From NCBI GenBank assembly GCA_019232985.1, contig JAFAMW010000065.1, positions 21,709 through 85,708 on the forward strand: 64,000 bases of DNA, given 5' to 3'. The first letter of the stretch is position 1. Every line of letters begins with the position of its first letter. The stretch comes from Roseateles sp. (lineage in GTDB: Bacteria > Pseudomonadota > Gammaproteobacteria > Burkholderiales > Burkholderiaceae). The position numbers and the translations under genes are program-made. Of the stretch, positions 24,289 through 33,692 are shown piece after piece. The notes beneath the pieces were generated by a model. That model did no database searches. It was not told the DNA's origin and saw nothing but the letters and a program-made list of their open reading frames with translations.

Positions 24289-26964
24289 TCACTCGAACGC
24301 GTAGGTGAAGTCGCCGTCGGCGGCGCCGAGCGTGATGCCCTTGAGCGCCTCGCCGCGGCTCATGCGGCCCAGGTACTCGATCGAGACCTTGGGCAGCACG
24401 GTGTTGGTCAGGATCGCGTCGATGATGCGGCCGCCCGCCTCGGGGTTGTCGCAGCGCCTGACGATCAGGCTCACCGCGTCGTCGCTGTAGTGGAACGGGA
24501 TGCGGTGGTTCTCCTCGACGCGCTTCTTGATCCGGTTCAGCTGCAGGCGCACGATCTTGGCCAGCATGTCCGGCGACAGCGGGTAGTAGGGGATCGTGAC
24601 GAGCCGGCCCAGCAGCGCGGGCGGGAAGATCTTCATCAGCGGTTCCTGCAGCGCCGTCGCGAGCGACTCGGGGTCGGGCAGCAGCTCGGGGTCCTTGCAC
24701 ATGTTCATCACGAGCTCGGAGCCGGCGTTGCTGGTCAGCAGGATGATCGTGTTCTTGAAGTCGATCATGCGGCCCTCGCCGTCTTCCATGCGGCCCTTGT
24801 CGAAGACCTGGAAGAACAGTTCGTGCACGTCGGTGTGGGCCTTCTCGACTTCGTCGAGCAGCACCACGCTGTACGGCCGGCGGCGCACCGCCTCGGTCAG
24901 GATGCCGCCCTCGCCGTAGCCGATGTAGCCCGGGGGCGAGCCCTTGAGCGTCGAGACCGTGTGGGCCTCCTGGAACTCGCTCATGTTGATCGTGATGACG
25001 TTCTGCTCGCCGCCGTACAGCGCCTCGGCCAGGGCCAGCGCCGTCTCGGTCTTGCCGACGCCCGAGGTGCCGCAGAGCATGAACACGCCGATCGGCTTGT
25101 TCGGGTTGTCGAGGCGCGCGCGCGAGGTCTGGATGCGCTTGGCGATCATGTCGAGGCCATGCTGCTGGCCGATCACGCGCTGGCCGAGCGTCTCGCCGAG
25201 CCTGAGCACGTTCTCGAGCTCGTTCTTGACCATGCGGCCGACCGGGATGCCGGTCCAGTCGGAGACGACGCTGGCGACGGCCTGCGCGTCGACGCTGGGC
25301 ATGATCAGCGGCGTGTCGCCCTGCAGCGCGCTGAGCTTGTCCTGCTCGGCGTGGAGCTCGGCCATCAGCGCGTCGCGGTCGACGCTGGGCGCGGCCTCGG
25401 CGTCGACGGGCTGGTCGTCGCCGCGCAGCTGCGCGCGCAGCGCGAGGATCTTGTCGACGAGGGCCTTTTCCTCCTTCCAGCGCGCCTCGAGGGCGCCAAG
25501 CTGCGCGCGGTTCGCGGCGAGCTTCTCGGCGACGCCCGTCGCGCGCTCGCCGACGTTCACGCCGACGGCGGCTTCGCGCGCGATGATGCCTTGCTCGATC
25601 TCGAGCGCCTCGATGCGGCGCAGCGTGTCCTCGACCTCGGCCGGCGTCGCGTGCTGGCTCACGGCGACGCGCGCGCAGGCGGTGTCGAGCAGGCTCACGG
25701 CCTTGTCGGGCAGCTGGCGCGCCGGGATGTAGCGGTGGCTGAGCTTGACGGCGGCCTCGATCGCCTCGTCGAGCAGCTGGGCGCGGTGGTGCTTCTCGAG
25801 CACCGTCGCGACGCCGCGCAGCATCAGGATCGCCTTGTGCTCGTCGGGCTCGGGCACCTGCACGACCTGGAAGCGGCGCGTCAGGGCCGGGTCCTTCTCG
25901 ATGTACTTCTTGTACTCGGCCCAGGTCGTCGCGCCGATCGTGCGCAGGTTGCCGCGCGCGAGCGCGGGCTTGAGCAGGTTGGCCGCGTCGCCGGTGCCGG
26001 CGGCGCCGCCCGCGCCGACGAGGGTGTGGACCTCGTCGATGAACAGGATGATCGGCTTCGGCGAGGCCTGGACCTCGTCGATGACCTGGCGCAGGCGCTG
26101 CTCGAACTCGCCCTTCATGCTCGCGCCGGCCTGCAGCAGGCCGAGGTCGAGCGAGAGCAGCGAGCATTCGGCCAGCGAGGGCGGCACGTCGCCGCGCGCG
26201 AGGCGCTGGGCGAAGCCCTCGACGACGGCGGTCTTGCCGACGCCGGCCTCGCCGGTCAGGATCGGGTTGTTCTGGCGCCGCCGCATCAGGATGTCGACGA
26301 TCTGGCGGATCTCCTCGTCGCGGCCCGTGACCGGGTCCATCTTGCCCTCGCGCGCGCGCTCGGTCAGGTCGACGCAGAACTTCTTGAGCGCCTCGCCCTT
26401 GCCCATCGCGGCCGGGGCCATCGAGCCGCTCTCGGCGCCCGGCTCGCCCGAGCCGATGCCCGTGCCGTCCTGGGCGCCGAGCCTGGCCTCGGCCGTGCCG
26501 CCGCAGATCTTCTGGAAGTTCTCGGCGAGGTCGTCGGCCTTGATGCGCTCGAACTGCTTGGAGATCGCGAACAGCGCGATGCTCAGGTTGCGGCTCTTGA
26601 GCATGCCGAGCAGCAGCGTGCCGGTGCGCACATGGGCCTCGCCGAACTGCAGCGTCGCGTAGACCCAGGCGCGCTCGATCGCGTTCTCGATGTGCTCGGA
26701 GAAGTCGCTGATCGAGGTCGAGCCGCGCGGCAGGCGGTCGAGCGCCGCCGTCATGTCCTTGGCCAGCACGCTGGCGTCGAGCTGGTAGTGTCTTAGAACG
26801 GCGTCCAGGTCCGTTTCGTTGTTCTGCACGAGCTGGGCGAGCCAGTGGACGAGCTCGACGTAGGGATTGCCGCGCATCTTGCAGAACACGGTGGCGCCTT
26901 CGATGGCCTTGTAGGCCAGCGGATTGAGTTTGCCGAACAGGGCAACACGGCTGATTTCGCTCAT
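24289..26964 (-). CDS. clpV: T6SS AAA+ ATPase ClpV (TssH)
   Basis: This 891-residue ATPase disassembles the contracted TssBC sheath. An N-terminal Clp domain (about residues 5-160) is followed by AAA modules with Walker A GEAGVGKT (Lys244) and GTSGVGKT (Lys638). A coiled-coil middle domain (about 430-540) lies between them, and the Clp C-terminal domain completes the protein. The N-terminus (KLNPLAYKAIEGATVFCKMR) is ClpV-like rather than ClpB-like. It overlaps the tssG stop by 4 bases. Confidence 0.96.
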   Translation of the reverse strand: MSEISRVALFGKLNPLAYKAIEGATVFCKMRGNPYVELVHWLAQLVQNNETDLDAVLRHYQLDASVLAKDMTAALDRLPRGSTSISDFSEHIENAIERAWVYATLQFGEAHVRTGTLLLGMLKSRNLSIALFAISKQFERIKADDLAENFQKICGGTAEARLGAQDGTGIGSGEPGAESGSMAPAAMGKGEALKKFCVDLTERAREGKMDPVTGRDEEIRQIVDILMRRRQNNPILTGEAGVGKTAVVEGFAQRLARGDVPPSLAECSLLSLDLGLLQAGASMKGEFEQRLRQVIDEVQASPKPIILFIDEVHTLVGAGGAAGTGDAANLLKPALARGNLRTIGATTWAEYKKYIEKDPALTRRFQVVQVPEPDEHKAILMLRGVATVLEKHHRAQLLDEAIEAAVKLSHRYIPARQLPDKAVSLLDTACARVAVSQHATPAEVEDTLRRIEALEIEQGIIAREAAVGVNVGERATGVAEKLAANRAQLGALEARWKEEKALVDKILALRAQLRGDDQPVDAEAAPSVDRDALMAELHAEQDKLSALQGDTPLIMPSVDAQAVASVVSDWTGIPVGRMVKNELENVLRLGETLGQRVIGQQHGLDMIAKRIQTSRARLDNPNKPIGVFMLCGTSGVGKTETALALAEALYGGEQNVITINMSEFQEAHTVSTLKGSPPGYIGYGEGGILTEAVRRRPYSVVLLDEVEKAHTDVHELFFQVFDKGRMEDGEGRMIDFKNTIILLTSNAGSELVMNMCKDPELLPDPESLATALQEPLMKIFPPALLGRLVTIPYYPLSPDMLAKIVRLQLNRIKKRVEENHRIPFHYSDDAVSLIVRRCDNPEAGGRIIDAILTNTVLPKVSIEYLGRMSRGEALKGITLGAADGDFTYAFE

Positions 26965-28028
26965 GACACTTGCATCCTTTGTCGATGGGATTTCTTGAGA
27001 GTGCGCTCGACGTCGATGACGAGGTCATCGGCGTCCCCGGGTTTCCTGAACGCGCCGAGCCAGCCGCTGCGGCCGAGCTCGCCGCTGCGGCCGAGCTCGC
27101 CGCTGCGGCCGAGGCGCAGCCGCGGCACGTCGCGGCGCGCGAGGATCAGCTGGACGTCCCACTCGTACTCGAGGCCGACCCACTGGCGCACCATCGCCTG
27201 CAGCCGCGCCAGGTCGGCGCCGCCGGGCAGGAAGGCGTGGTAGCGCGCCTCGGAGACGGGGCCGACGACGATGCGGAACTTGCTCTGCACGTCCCAGACG
27301 CTCGCCCCGAGCACCGCGCCGCGGCCGAGCTGCTGGCCGACGCCGGGCCGCCCGACCGAGTGGATCCGCGAGCGCTCCTCGCGCGCGAGCGCCATCCAGT
27401 GGCCGCACCATTGCTCGACGCGCGCGGGCACGTCGAATTCGCTGCGCACCCAGTTCAGCAGCCCGTCGGCGTCGCGCGCGTGGCGCGCCAGGCGGCCCGT
27501 GAAGTGCAGCTTGGGCGCGTCGCCGGCCGCGTCGCGCTCCTGCAGCGGCTCGCTGCCGATGCCGGCGAGCGAGCCCAGGCGCCGCGCGAACGCGCGGTCG
27601 TCGGGCCGGTCCCGGGACAGCGTCGGCTGGGCCTGCGCCCAGGCGCGGTAGAACAGCAGCGTGAAGCGGTGGTTCAGCAGGTCGAGGAAGCGCAGCAGCG
27701 CGGCGTCGCCGGCATGGCTGCTGCGCTCACGGGCGAGCTCGGTCAGGTGCAGGGGCAGCGGCCCGTTCGGCCCGAGCAGGCCGAAGAAGCGCTGGGTCAG
27801 GCGCGGCGGGCCGGCCTCGCGGAACTGCAGCGCGTGCAGCGGCGCCGGTGCGAAGGTGAGCTCGGCCGGCTGGCCCAGGCGGATCGGCTCGTCCGCCGGA
27901 CGCTGGGCCTCGCCCAGGCGCGGCAGCCCGGGGTGCGCGCTCTCGATGCGGCGCAGCGTCTGGTAGAAGTCGAAGCGCCAGGGCGCGTCGGCCACGCGCT
28001 GGATCCAGGCCTGGTGTTCGGCGTTCAC
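26961..28028 (-). CDS. tssG: T6SS baseplate subunit TssG
   Basis: This 355-residue wedge protein of the baseplate is recognisable by its N-terminal PWRFDFYQTLRRIE, GRLGEAQ-like lead-in and LLGPNGPLPLHLTE. Near the C-terminus three GRSGEL-type units appear (27063-27113), which are not conserved in the family. The start is a GTG at 28028, overlapping the tssF stop by 4 bases (GTGA); the larger open frame upstream shadows tssF. Confidence 0.95.
   Translation of the reverse strand: MNAEHQAWIQRVADAPWRFDFYQTLRRIESAHPGLPRLGEAQRPADEPIRLGQPAELTFAPAPLHALQFREAGPPRLTQRFFGLLGPNGPLPLHLTELARERSSHAGDAALLRFLDLLNHRFTLLFYRAWAQAQPTLSRDRPDDRAFARRLGSLAGIGSEPLQERDAAGDAPKLHFTGRLARHARDADGLLNWVRSEFDVPARVEQWCGHWMALAREERSRIHSVGRPGVGQQLGRGAVLGASVWDVQSKFRIVVGPVSEARYHAFLPGGADLARLQAMVRQWVGLEYEWDVQLILARRDVPRLRLGRSGELGRSGELGRSGWLGAFRKPGDADDLVIDVERTLKKSHRQRMQVS
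27063..27113 (-). repeat. 18-bp tandem repeat inside tssG
   Basis: There are two full and one partial copies of gccgctgcggccgagctc in direct tandem, encoding GRSGEL units on the minus strand. The copies are identical, suggesting a young expansion by replication slippage that stays in frame. Confidence 0.85.
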
Positions 28029-29893
28029 AGCACGGGCCTCGTGCCGCGCGACGGGCGCCAGCGCGCGACCTCGCCGCGCGTCAGCGAGACCAGCACGGTC
28101 TCGACGAAGCTGTTCAGCGAGGCGTGGCGCGACAGGTAATGGTGCATGGCCGCGCCGAACAGGAAGGCGCTGCCGCCGGCGTGGCCGAGCTCGTCGACGG
28201 TCAGCGCGACCTCGATGCCGCGGCCGAACGCGATCGGCCCGGGGATCGGGTGGCGGCGCACGACCGCGCGCGTCGCGACGTGCTGCAGCGCCTCGATCTG
28301 GCGGCGCACGGTCGGGTCGGTACCCTGCGGGAAGCGCGCGAGCAGGTCGCGCAGCGCCGCCGCGGCTTCGCCGCCCTCGGTGTCGAGCAGCGACAGGTAG
28401 TTCAGCGACAGCAGGTTCAGCAGGCGCCAGGCCACGCCGCCCTCGCGCAGCGCCGTGTGCGGGCGGCTCGGCCCGGCCACGGCGCGCACCGAGCGCATCG
28501 CGATGCCGGCGTCGAGCCGGAACTCGCCCTGCTCGCCGCCGGGCATGAAGATCGAGAGATCCCGGTTCGTGCAGCGGACCTGCAGGGCCAGCTGCTGCAG
28601 CGTCTCGGCGTAGGGCGCGTCGTTCGGGTCGACGAGCGAGACGAACACCTCGGAGCCGGTGTAGCCCGAACGCGGGCCGTCGCGGCGCGCGGTCTCGCTC
28701 ATCAGGCGCGGCTCGCGCCAGATCGTGTAGAAGGCCGACTGCTGCGCGCCGCGCTGGCGCTCCGGCGCGTACAGCGGCAGGAAGCGGCGCTCGCTGCCGT
28801 CGGCGCCGTAGCCCTGCATGCCGACGACGTCGTAGACCTCGTAGTCGAGCGGCGCCGTGCGGTCGGGCACGACCTGGAACTCGTAGTGGTTGCCGTCGAG
28901 GTGGATGCGGTCGGCGCGCTTCGGGAACAGGTTGATCGCCGGCACGCAGTTGAGCTGGAAGTTCGCGGCGGAGACGGCCCCGTCCATGCCGTGGCCCGGC
29001 TGGGCGAGCAGCACGACGAGCTCGACCGTCTGCCCCGCGATCGACTGCAGCGCGGGGCGCAGGCCCTCGACGTCGACGAACAGGAAGCGCTCGGGGAACG
29101 CGAAGTACTCCTGCAGCAGCCGCGTGCCCGCGAAGCCGCGCAGCGTCGCCGGCAGCATCGCCTCGTCGTCGGCGTAGCCGACCGGCTGCAGCGCGTCGGC
29201 CGGCAGCAGCACGCGCCGGCCGTCGCCGGCGCGGCCCGGCGGGCCGACGAGCACGCCGACCGCGTTGGCCAGCAGCAGCTCGAGCAGCTGCATCGCGGTG
29301 TCGGTCTGGCCGCCGAGGTAGAAGCGCAGGCGGTCGACCTCGAGCTGCGCGACGCTCATGCCCGCCGGCACCTGCAGCTGGATGCGTACGGCGGCGCGCG
29401 GGCGCTGCGCGAGCGCGAGGCTCGAGACGCCGAACTCGGAAAGGTTCAGCAGGTATTCGGCCGACTGCGTGCTCAGGGGCGTGAGCTGCAGCGGCTGGCC
29501 GGTGCGGAACTCGCAGCGCGTGCCCGACACGGCGCTGGCCGGGCCGACCAGCGTCGTGTCGCGCGGCAGCACCGGCCCCTTGAGCAGATTCGCGTCGGGC
29601 ACCGGGCTGACCTGGGCCACGAGCATGGCCGGGATCGGGGCGAGGAAGTTCGGGTAGACGAGCTCGAGCAGCCGGTGCGAGAAGCGCGGGAACTCGGCGT
29701 CCTGCTTGAGCTGGACGCGCGCGGCGAGGAACGCGCAGCCCTCGAGCAGGCGCTCGACATAGGGGTCGCTGACCTCGAGCCCTTCCATGCCGAGCCGCGA
29801 GGCGATCTTCGGGAACTCCTGGGCGAACTCGCCCCCGAGCTCGCGCAGGTACTTGAGTTCCTGGTTGTAATACCTGAGCAGCCGTGCATCCAT
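28025..29893 (-). CDS. tssF: T6SS baseplate subunit TssF
   Basis: This 622-residue baseplate protein opens with the family pattern RLLRYYNQELKYLRELGGEF, followed by FPRFSHRLLELVYPNFLAP. It forms the wedge with TssE and TssG around the VgrG hub. The length is normal. It follows tssE by 12 bases and is coupled to tssG. Confidence 0.96.
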   Translation of the reverse strand: MDARLLRYYNQELKYLRELGGEFAQEFPKIASRLGMEGLEVSDPYVERLLEGCAFLAARVQLKQDAEFPRFSHRLLELVYPNFLAPIPAMLVAQVSPVPDANLLKGPVLPRDTTLVGPASAVSGTRCEFRTGQPLQLTPLSTQSAEYLLNLSEFGVSSLALAQRPRAAVRIQLQVPAGMSVAQLEVDRLRFYLGGQTDTAMQLLELLLANAVGVLVGPPGRAGDGRRVLLPADALQPVGYADDEAMLPATLRGFAGTRLLQEYFAFPERFLFVDVEGLRPALQSIAGQTVELVVLLAQPGHGMDGAVSAANFQLNCVPAINLFPKRADRIHLDGNHYEFQVVPDRTAPLDYEVYDVVGMQGYGADGSERRFLPLYAPERQRGAQQSAFYTIWREPRLMSETARRDGPRSGYTGSEVFVSLVDPNDAPYAETLQQLALQVRCTNRDLSIFMPGGEQGEFRLDAGIAMRSVRAVAGPSRPHTALREGGVAWRLLNLLSLNYLSLLDTEGGEAAAALRDLLARFPQGTDPTVRRQIEALQHVATRAVVRRHPIPGPIAFGRGIEVALTVDELGHAGGSAFLFGAAMHHYLSRHASLNSFVETVLVSLTRGEVARWRPSRGTRPVL

Positions 29894-29905
29894 GGTCGTG
29901 GGCCT

Positions 29906-30433
29906 TTAGCTGCGGAGTTCGCGCAAGCGCGTGCCGCCGGTCTCGACGTCGACGTCGGCCGCGAGCAGCAGCTCGAGCGGCACGGGCTGGGCCCACATCT
30001 GGCCGCGGATCACGAGCTGCATCGTGTTGTGGTGGTGCGCGTAGTCGAAGTTGACGTCGACCTCGAGCGTGCGCGGATCGATGCGGGGCTCGAACGCGCA
30101 GATGGTCTCGCGGACCTCGCGCGCGATCGCGCGCGTGTCCATACTCGACAGCGTGACGCCGGCGAACGCCGGCATGCCGTAGTTGAGCACCGAGCGGCGC
30201 GCCTCGGGCGCGCTCTTCCACAGCGCGAGTTCGTCCTTGCGGGTCGAGTTGGGCTCGGGTTCGGCGCGGGTCGCGTTGAACAGCCACGAGAGGTCGCGCA
30301 GCACGGCGGCGCGCAGCTGCTGACGCGTCAGCACGCGCGCTTCCAGCGCCTCCTGGCGCTGCTGGGGTTCGTGGTCGAGCAGGCGGTCCAGCAGCGAGGG
30401 TTGGAGGCGGTCGCGTGAGTTCAGCTCAGCCAT
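29906..30433 (-). CDS. tssE: T6SS baseplate subunit TssE (gp25-like)
   Basis: This 175-residue gp25/GPW-family protein initiates sheath polymerisation on the baseplate. Typical segments are SLLDRLLD, VLRDLSWLFN, SVLNYGMP and ICAFEPRIDPRTL. Its start overlaps the end of tagJ by 8 bases. Confidence 0.95.
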   Translation of the reverse strand: MAELNSRDRLQPSLLDRLLDHEPQQRQEALEARVLTRQQLRAAVLRDLSWLFNATRAEPEPNSTRKDELALWKSAPEARRSVLNYGMPAFAGVTLSSMDTRAIAREVRETICAFEPRIDPRTLEVDVNFDYAHHHNTMQLVIRGQMWAQPVPLELLLAADVDVETGGTRLRELRS

Positions 30434-31238
30434 CGACGTCCATTTCGATCAGGCGCACGCCGAGCATGTCGTGCTCCCCCTCGTCGGTGACGAGCACGCG
30501 CTGGCCGAGGCCGGCGAAGCGCGCCTGGCCCAGGTCGATCCAGTCGGTCCGGGCCGCCATCTGGATCGCGCCGTCCGCGCTGGCCTCGGAGCCCGGGTAG
30601 CGGGTCGGGATCATCGCGATGGCCTCGCCGCCGTTCGCGAACGAGAGCTTGGCCGGCAGCCAGACGCGGTCGCGCAGGTCGCTCGGCGCGTCGATCGAGA
30701 CGCTCGCAAGGCGGCTGAACGGAATCCAGTAGTAGCGGCCGTTGATCATCGCCTCGAGCACCGGGCCGAGGCGCGAGTCGGCGTCGGCGATCCACTCGAA
30801 CGGCGCGCCGTTGATCCTGCCGCGCGTGGCCGGCGCGGCCTCGAACGCGCGCTCGGCGAGCTCGACCGACAGCGCCGCCTCGCCCTGGCTGGCCTGCAGC
30901 AGCGACTCGATCAGCACGGCCATCCATTCGTCGGGCTGGCCGAACACCATCGGACTGCGGCGGCCCGCGAAGACGGCGGCGCGCAGCAGCTCGCAGCGCA
31001 GCGCGTAGCCGACCATCTCGCGCATCGGGCCGGCCTCGGCGTCCATGTCGGCGACGACGTTGAGCTGGGTGTGCGCGCGCTCCCACTGGCCGAGCACGCA
31101 CAGCAGCTGGGCCATGAAGATGCGCAGCTTCGGGTTCGCGGGCTTGGCCTTGACGGCCGCGGTCAGCGCGGCGAGCGCGGCCTTCGGGTCGTTGGCGCGG
31201 ATCCGTTCTTCGGCCTGGGCGAGGGGATCGGTCGTCAT
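30426..31238 (-). CDS. tagJ: T6SS accessory protein TagJ (ImpE/SciE family)
   Basis: This 270-residue protein has a TPR-like helical N-terminus (EERIRANDPKAALAALTAAV, LLCVLGQWERA) and the ImpE C-terminal beta domain (INGAPFEWIADADSRLGPVL, GRYYWIPFSRL, IPTRYPGSE). In Pseudomonas TagJ binds the TssB N-terminus and modulates sheath recycling by ClpV. It lies between the zinc-ribbon gene and tssE. Confidence 0.93.
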   Translation of the reverse strand: MTTDPLAQAEERIRANDPKAALAALTAAVKAKPANPKLRIFMAQLLCVLGQWERAHTQLNVVADMDAEAGPMREMVGYALRCELLRAAVFAGRRSPMVFGQPDEWMAVLIESLLQASQGEAALSVELAERAFEAAPATRGRINGAPFEWIADADSRLGPVLEAMINGRYYWIPFSRLASVSIDAPSDLRDRVWLPAKLSFANGGEAIAMIPTRYPGSEASADGAIQMAARTDWIDLGQARFAGLGQRVLVTDEGEHDMLGVRLIEMDVDG

Positions 31239-31251
31239 CGGTGGTCCTGTG

Positions 31252-31812
31252 TCAGAAGCTGTGGCCGCAATCCGTGCAGAAGCGCGCGCCGCGCAGCGCC
31301 ATCGCGCCGCAGCCGGGGCAGCTCTTGTGGGTGCTGGCCATGTCGAAGCCGCACTCGCCGCAGAAGCGGCCGCCGGCGTGCGGGGCGTGGCAGTTCGGGC
31401 AGGTCGCGGCGGCGGCCTCGGCCTGGCGGACCTGGTTCTGCTGCTGCTCCTTGGCCAGGCAGGCCGGGCAGGCGCCCTGGCGCTCGTCGAAGCAGTCGGT
31501 GCAGACGCCCTGGTGGCAATGCGGGCACTCGACGTACATGGTCTGCGCGCGCGCCTGCGCCTCGTTCAGGGCGTCCTCCTTGGCGCCGCGCGAGCCCATG
31601 TCCGAGAGGTTGGTGCTGACCCGGCTGGCCTGCGCCCCGCCGTTGAACATGAAGTAGAAGCGCGCGAGCAGGGCCGAGAACTGGCCGCGCCGGTAGGGCT
31701 GGAACGGGCTCTTCCACTTGCGGTCGCAGTTCGTGCAGAAGAACTCGAACTGGAAGCCGGCGTTGACGTCGGACCCGCCGCTGCTCAGGTCCCGGTAGTT
31801 ATCGAGTGACAT
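31252..31812 (-). CDS. Multi-zinc-ribbon protein in the T6SS operon
   Basis: This 186-residue protein has eight CxxC pairs (CTNC, CPHC, CTDC, CPAC, CPNC, CGEC, CPGC, CTDC), enough for about four zinc sites. An aromatic block (FYFMFNGGAQ) and an Ala/Gln-rich linker lie between the N-terminal pair and the rest. It has no signal peptide, span or enzyme motif. The final C-terminal ribbons resemble double zinc ribbon domains. Set between the hcp genes and tagJ with 13-30 base gaps, it is clearly part of the T6SS operon. A role as assembly factor or Hcp-binding adaptor is conceivable but unproven. Confidence 0.85.
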   Translation of the reverse strand: MSLDNYRDLSSGGSDVNAGFQFEFFCTNCDRKWKSPFQPYRRGQFSALLARFYFMFNGGAQASRVSTNLSDMGSRGAKEDALNEAQARAQTMYVECPHCHQGVCTDCFDERQGACPACLAKEQQQNQVRQAEAAAATCPNCHAPHAGGRFCGECGFDMASTHKSCPGCGAMALRGARFCTDCGHSF

Positions 31813-31842
31813 GGTGGGCTCGGGTAAAAGAGGCGCGGCCGC

Positions 31843-32466
31843 TCACAGCCGGTCCCTGGTGAAAGCGCTCTTGAGCTTGTCGGCCGCGAGCTTTTTCTCC
31901 TCCAGGCTGCCGAGCTCGGAGTAGGCGCTCAGGACCTTGTCCGCGCCGCTCGCGGATTTTTCGGTCGAGGCCGTGGGGTGGCGCTGGTGGCTGCTGCTCA
32001 GCGTCTTGGCGGTGCCGCCGGGCGGCGCCTCGGTCTTGTAGGCGAAGGCGATGCTGTCGTAGTTGAGGGTCCAGTCCTCCTCGACCTCGCCGCCCTTCTC
32101 GCCGTCCTTGACGCTGAGCTTGTATTCGATGATGCGGGCGTTGGTCAGCGTGATCGTCAGCAGAAAGGACGACTCGGTGGCGCTGGCCAGCGAAACGATC
32201 GCCTTGAGCTTGTTGCCGGCGTTCAGCTGGGTCAGCATCTGCGTGCTGGCCTTGTCCATCGGCTTGCTGATCTCGAGCACCTCGGGCTCGGCGCGCGCGA
32301 GGCTGCGTGCGGCCGTGCGGGTCTTCTCGTCGGCGCGCTTGATCGTCCAGTTCACGCTGCTCAGCACGATCTTGCGCATGAAGTCGATGTCGGCCGCTTC
32401 CCCGGCGATCGGCGCGCCCGTGCCCGCGACCTCCAGGTGCATGTACAGGCGGGTGAAGGCGGTCAT
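31843..32466 (-). CDS. Hcp-like tube protein, paralogue 1 (TssD family)
   Basis: This 207-residue protein is a divergent Hcp-like protein. The core (TRLYMHLEVAGT, VNWTIKR, STQMLTQLNAG, FLLTITLTNARIIEYKL) follows the Hcp beta-barrel pattern. The C-terminal ~55 residues are charged and Ser-rich, beyond the barrel. Its start overlaps the stop of the next Hcp-like gene by 4 bases, suggesting the two are made in equal amounts. Confidence 0.8.
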   Translation of the reverse strand: MTAFTRLYMHLEVAGTGAPIAGEAADIDFMRKIVLSSVNWTIKRADEKTRTAARSLARAEPEVLEISKPMDKASTQMLTQLNAGNKLKAIVSLASATESSFLLTITLTNARIIEYKLSVKDGEKGGEVEEDWTLNYDSIAFAYKTEAPPGGTAKTLSSSHQRHPTASTEKSASGADKVLSAYSELGSLEEKKLAADKLKSAFTRDRL

Positions 32467-33014
32467 GACGAATCGCCCGAGCCGTCGTTGGTCGGCGTAT
32501 AGACGCTCGCCGACATGGCCTTGGAACGCATGCGGGAGCTCGCGTCGTACATGCGGTAGCTGAGCATGGCCGATTCCTCGAACGACAGCACGAGCGTCTC
32601 GCTCGCGCTGACGGTCTTGCCGCCGTCGTCGATGTTGAGGCCGATGCTTTCGATGTGGCAGCCTTTGAGTTCGACCTCGAGCACGGAGTCCACCTGCGAG
32701 CTGCTGCCCGACGCGCTCCGGCTCGAGGTCGACGGGTCGATGAAGCGCAGTGTCGCCGTGAAAGGCTTGTCGCCCTCCATCATCGTGTACAGGACCGTGC
32801 TGGCGCGGTCGAACTGCTTCTTCACCGTCAGCGTCTGCGGCTTGACGATGGGCGCGAGATTGCCGTTGCCCGAGCCCTTGCGCGGCTCGGACTTGACGCC
32901 CCAGTTGAAGGACTCGACGGCGATATGCCCGGGATAGCTCGCCACGGTGCTGTCGCCCGTGACCGCGGGGCCCGTGGCCGGGAGGATCTCGAGCAGGATC
33001 AGCGAGACGGTCAT
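32463..33014 (-). CDS. Hcp-like tube protein, paralogue 2 (TssD family)
   Basis: This 183-residue Hcp-family protein has the characteristic VESFNWGVKSEPRKG loop, LTVKKQFDRASTVLYTMM and a strand-rich C-terminal half. It differs clearly from paralogues 3 and 4. Such proteins stack into the inner tube and can carry small effectors in the lumen. Confidence 0.82.
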   Translation of the reverse strand: MTVSLILLEILPATGPAVTGDSTVASYPGHIAVESFNWGVKSEPRKGSGNGNLAPIVKPQTLTVKKQFDRASTVLYTMMEGDKPFTATLRFIDPSTSSRSASGSSSQVDSVLEVELKGCHIESIGLNIDDGGKTVSASETLVLSFEESAMLSYRMYDASSRMRSKAMSASVYTPTNDGSGDSS

Positions 33015-33105
33015 GGTGCTGGGCGGCAGGCGTGGCGCGGCCGAGCGACGGCCGCGGCGGAATGTCCCGTCGCGGCCGCGGGTCCCGGTGCCGCGGCGGC
33101 TGCGG

Positions 33106-33636
33106 TCAGGTGAAGGAGACGGTGGCGTTGGCGACCGACAGGTTCATCTGGGCGATGTTCCAGTTGAACTGCAGCGGCGCCTTGTCCAGCGTGCCGTCCG
33201 GGTTCTGGGCCTTGTAGCCCACCGAGACTTCCTTGAACACCATGTCCACGTCCTGCGTCACGGCGCCGTCCTCGCCGCCCTTGGTCGAGACCTTGGTGAT
33301 GAAGACGTTGCCCATGACGATCTGGAAGAACTGCTGGGGCTGGTCGGCGCCGGTCTGCTTGAGCATGTCGATCTTGACCGTCGCGAAGAACGTGCCCTGC
33401 ACGATCTTGTTCATGATGATCGGCGAGGACAGGTCGAACGAGTGCGTGAAGTTCAGCGTGCCCGGGTTGGGCTTGCCGACGGCGGCGCCGGTGCCCTTGA
33501 GGTTGCTGTGGTCGGCCTCGATGTCCCAGCTCCAGTCGTCGAGCTCGATCCAGCCGGCGGATCCCAGACGGGCCGCCTGGACCGACTCGCCCGTCGTCAG
33601 GTCGGTGCCGAAATTGATGAAGCTATTGGCAGGCAT
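33106..33636 (-). CDS. Hcp tube protein, paralogue 3
   Basis: This 176-residue Hcp-type protein has ELDDWSWDIEAD, LNFTHSFDLSSPIIMNKI and VFITKVSTKGGEDGAVTQDV. It is closely similar to paralogue 4 over most of its length, indicating a duplication. AAGGAA precedes the ATG at 33636. Confidence 0.88.
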   Translation of the reverse strand: MPANSFINFGTDLTTGESVQAARLGSAGWIELDDWSWDIEADHSNLKGTGAAVGKPNPGTLNFTHSFDLSSPIIMNKIVQGTFFATVKIDMLKQTGADQPQQFFQIVMGNVFITKVSTKGGEDGAVTQDVDMVFKEVSVGYKAQNPDGTLDKAPLQFNWNIAQMNLSVANATVSFT

Positions 33637-33692
33637 GATGGATTCCTTTGAATAGGGTCAGGCGTGATGCAGGCCGGCAGACGCCGCGCACA

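Noticed and set aside
27063..27113. Short regular repeat considered as a CRISPR-like array
   Set aside because: The units are 18 bp, directly adjacent without spacers, and in frame inside tssG.
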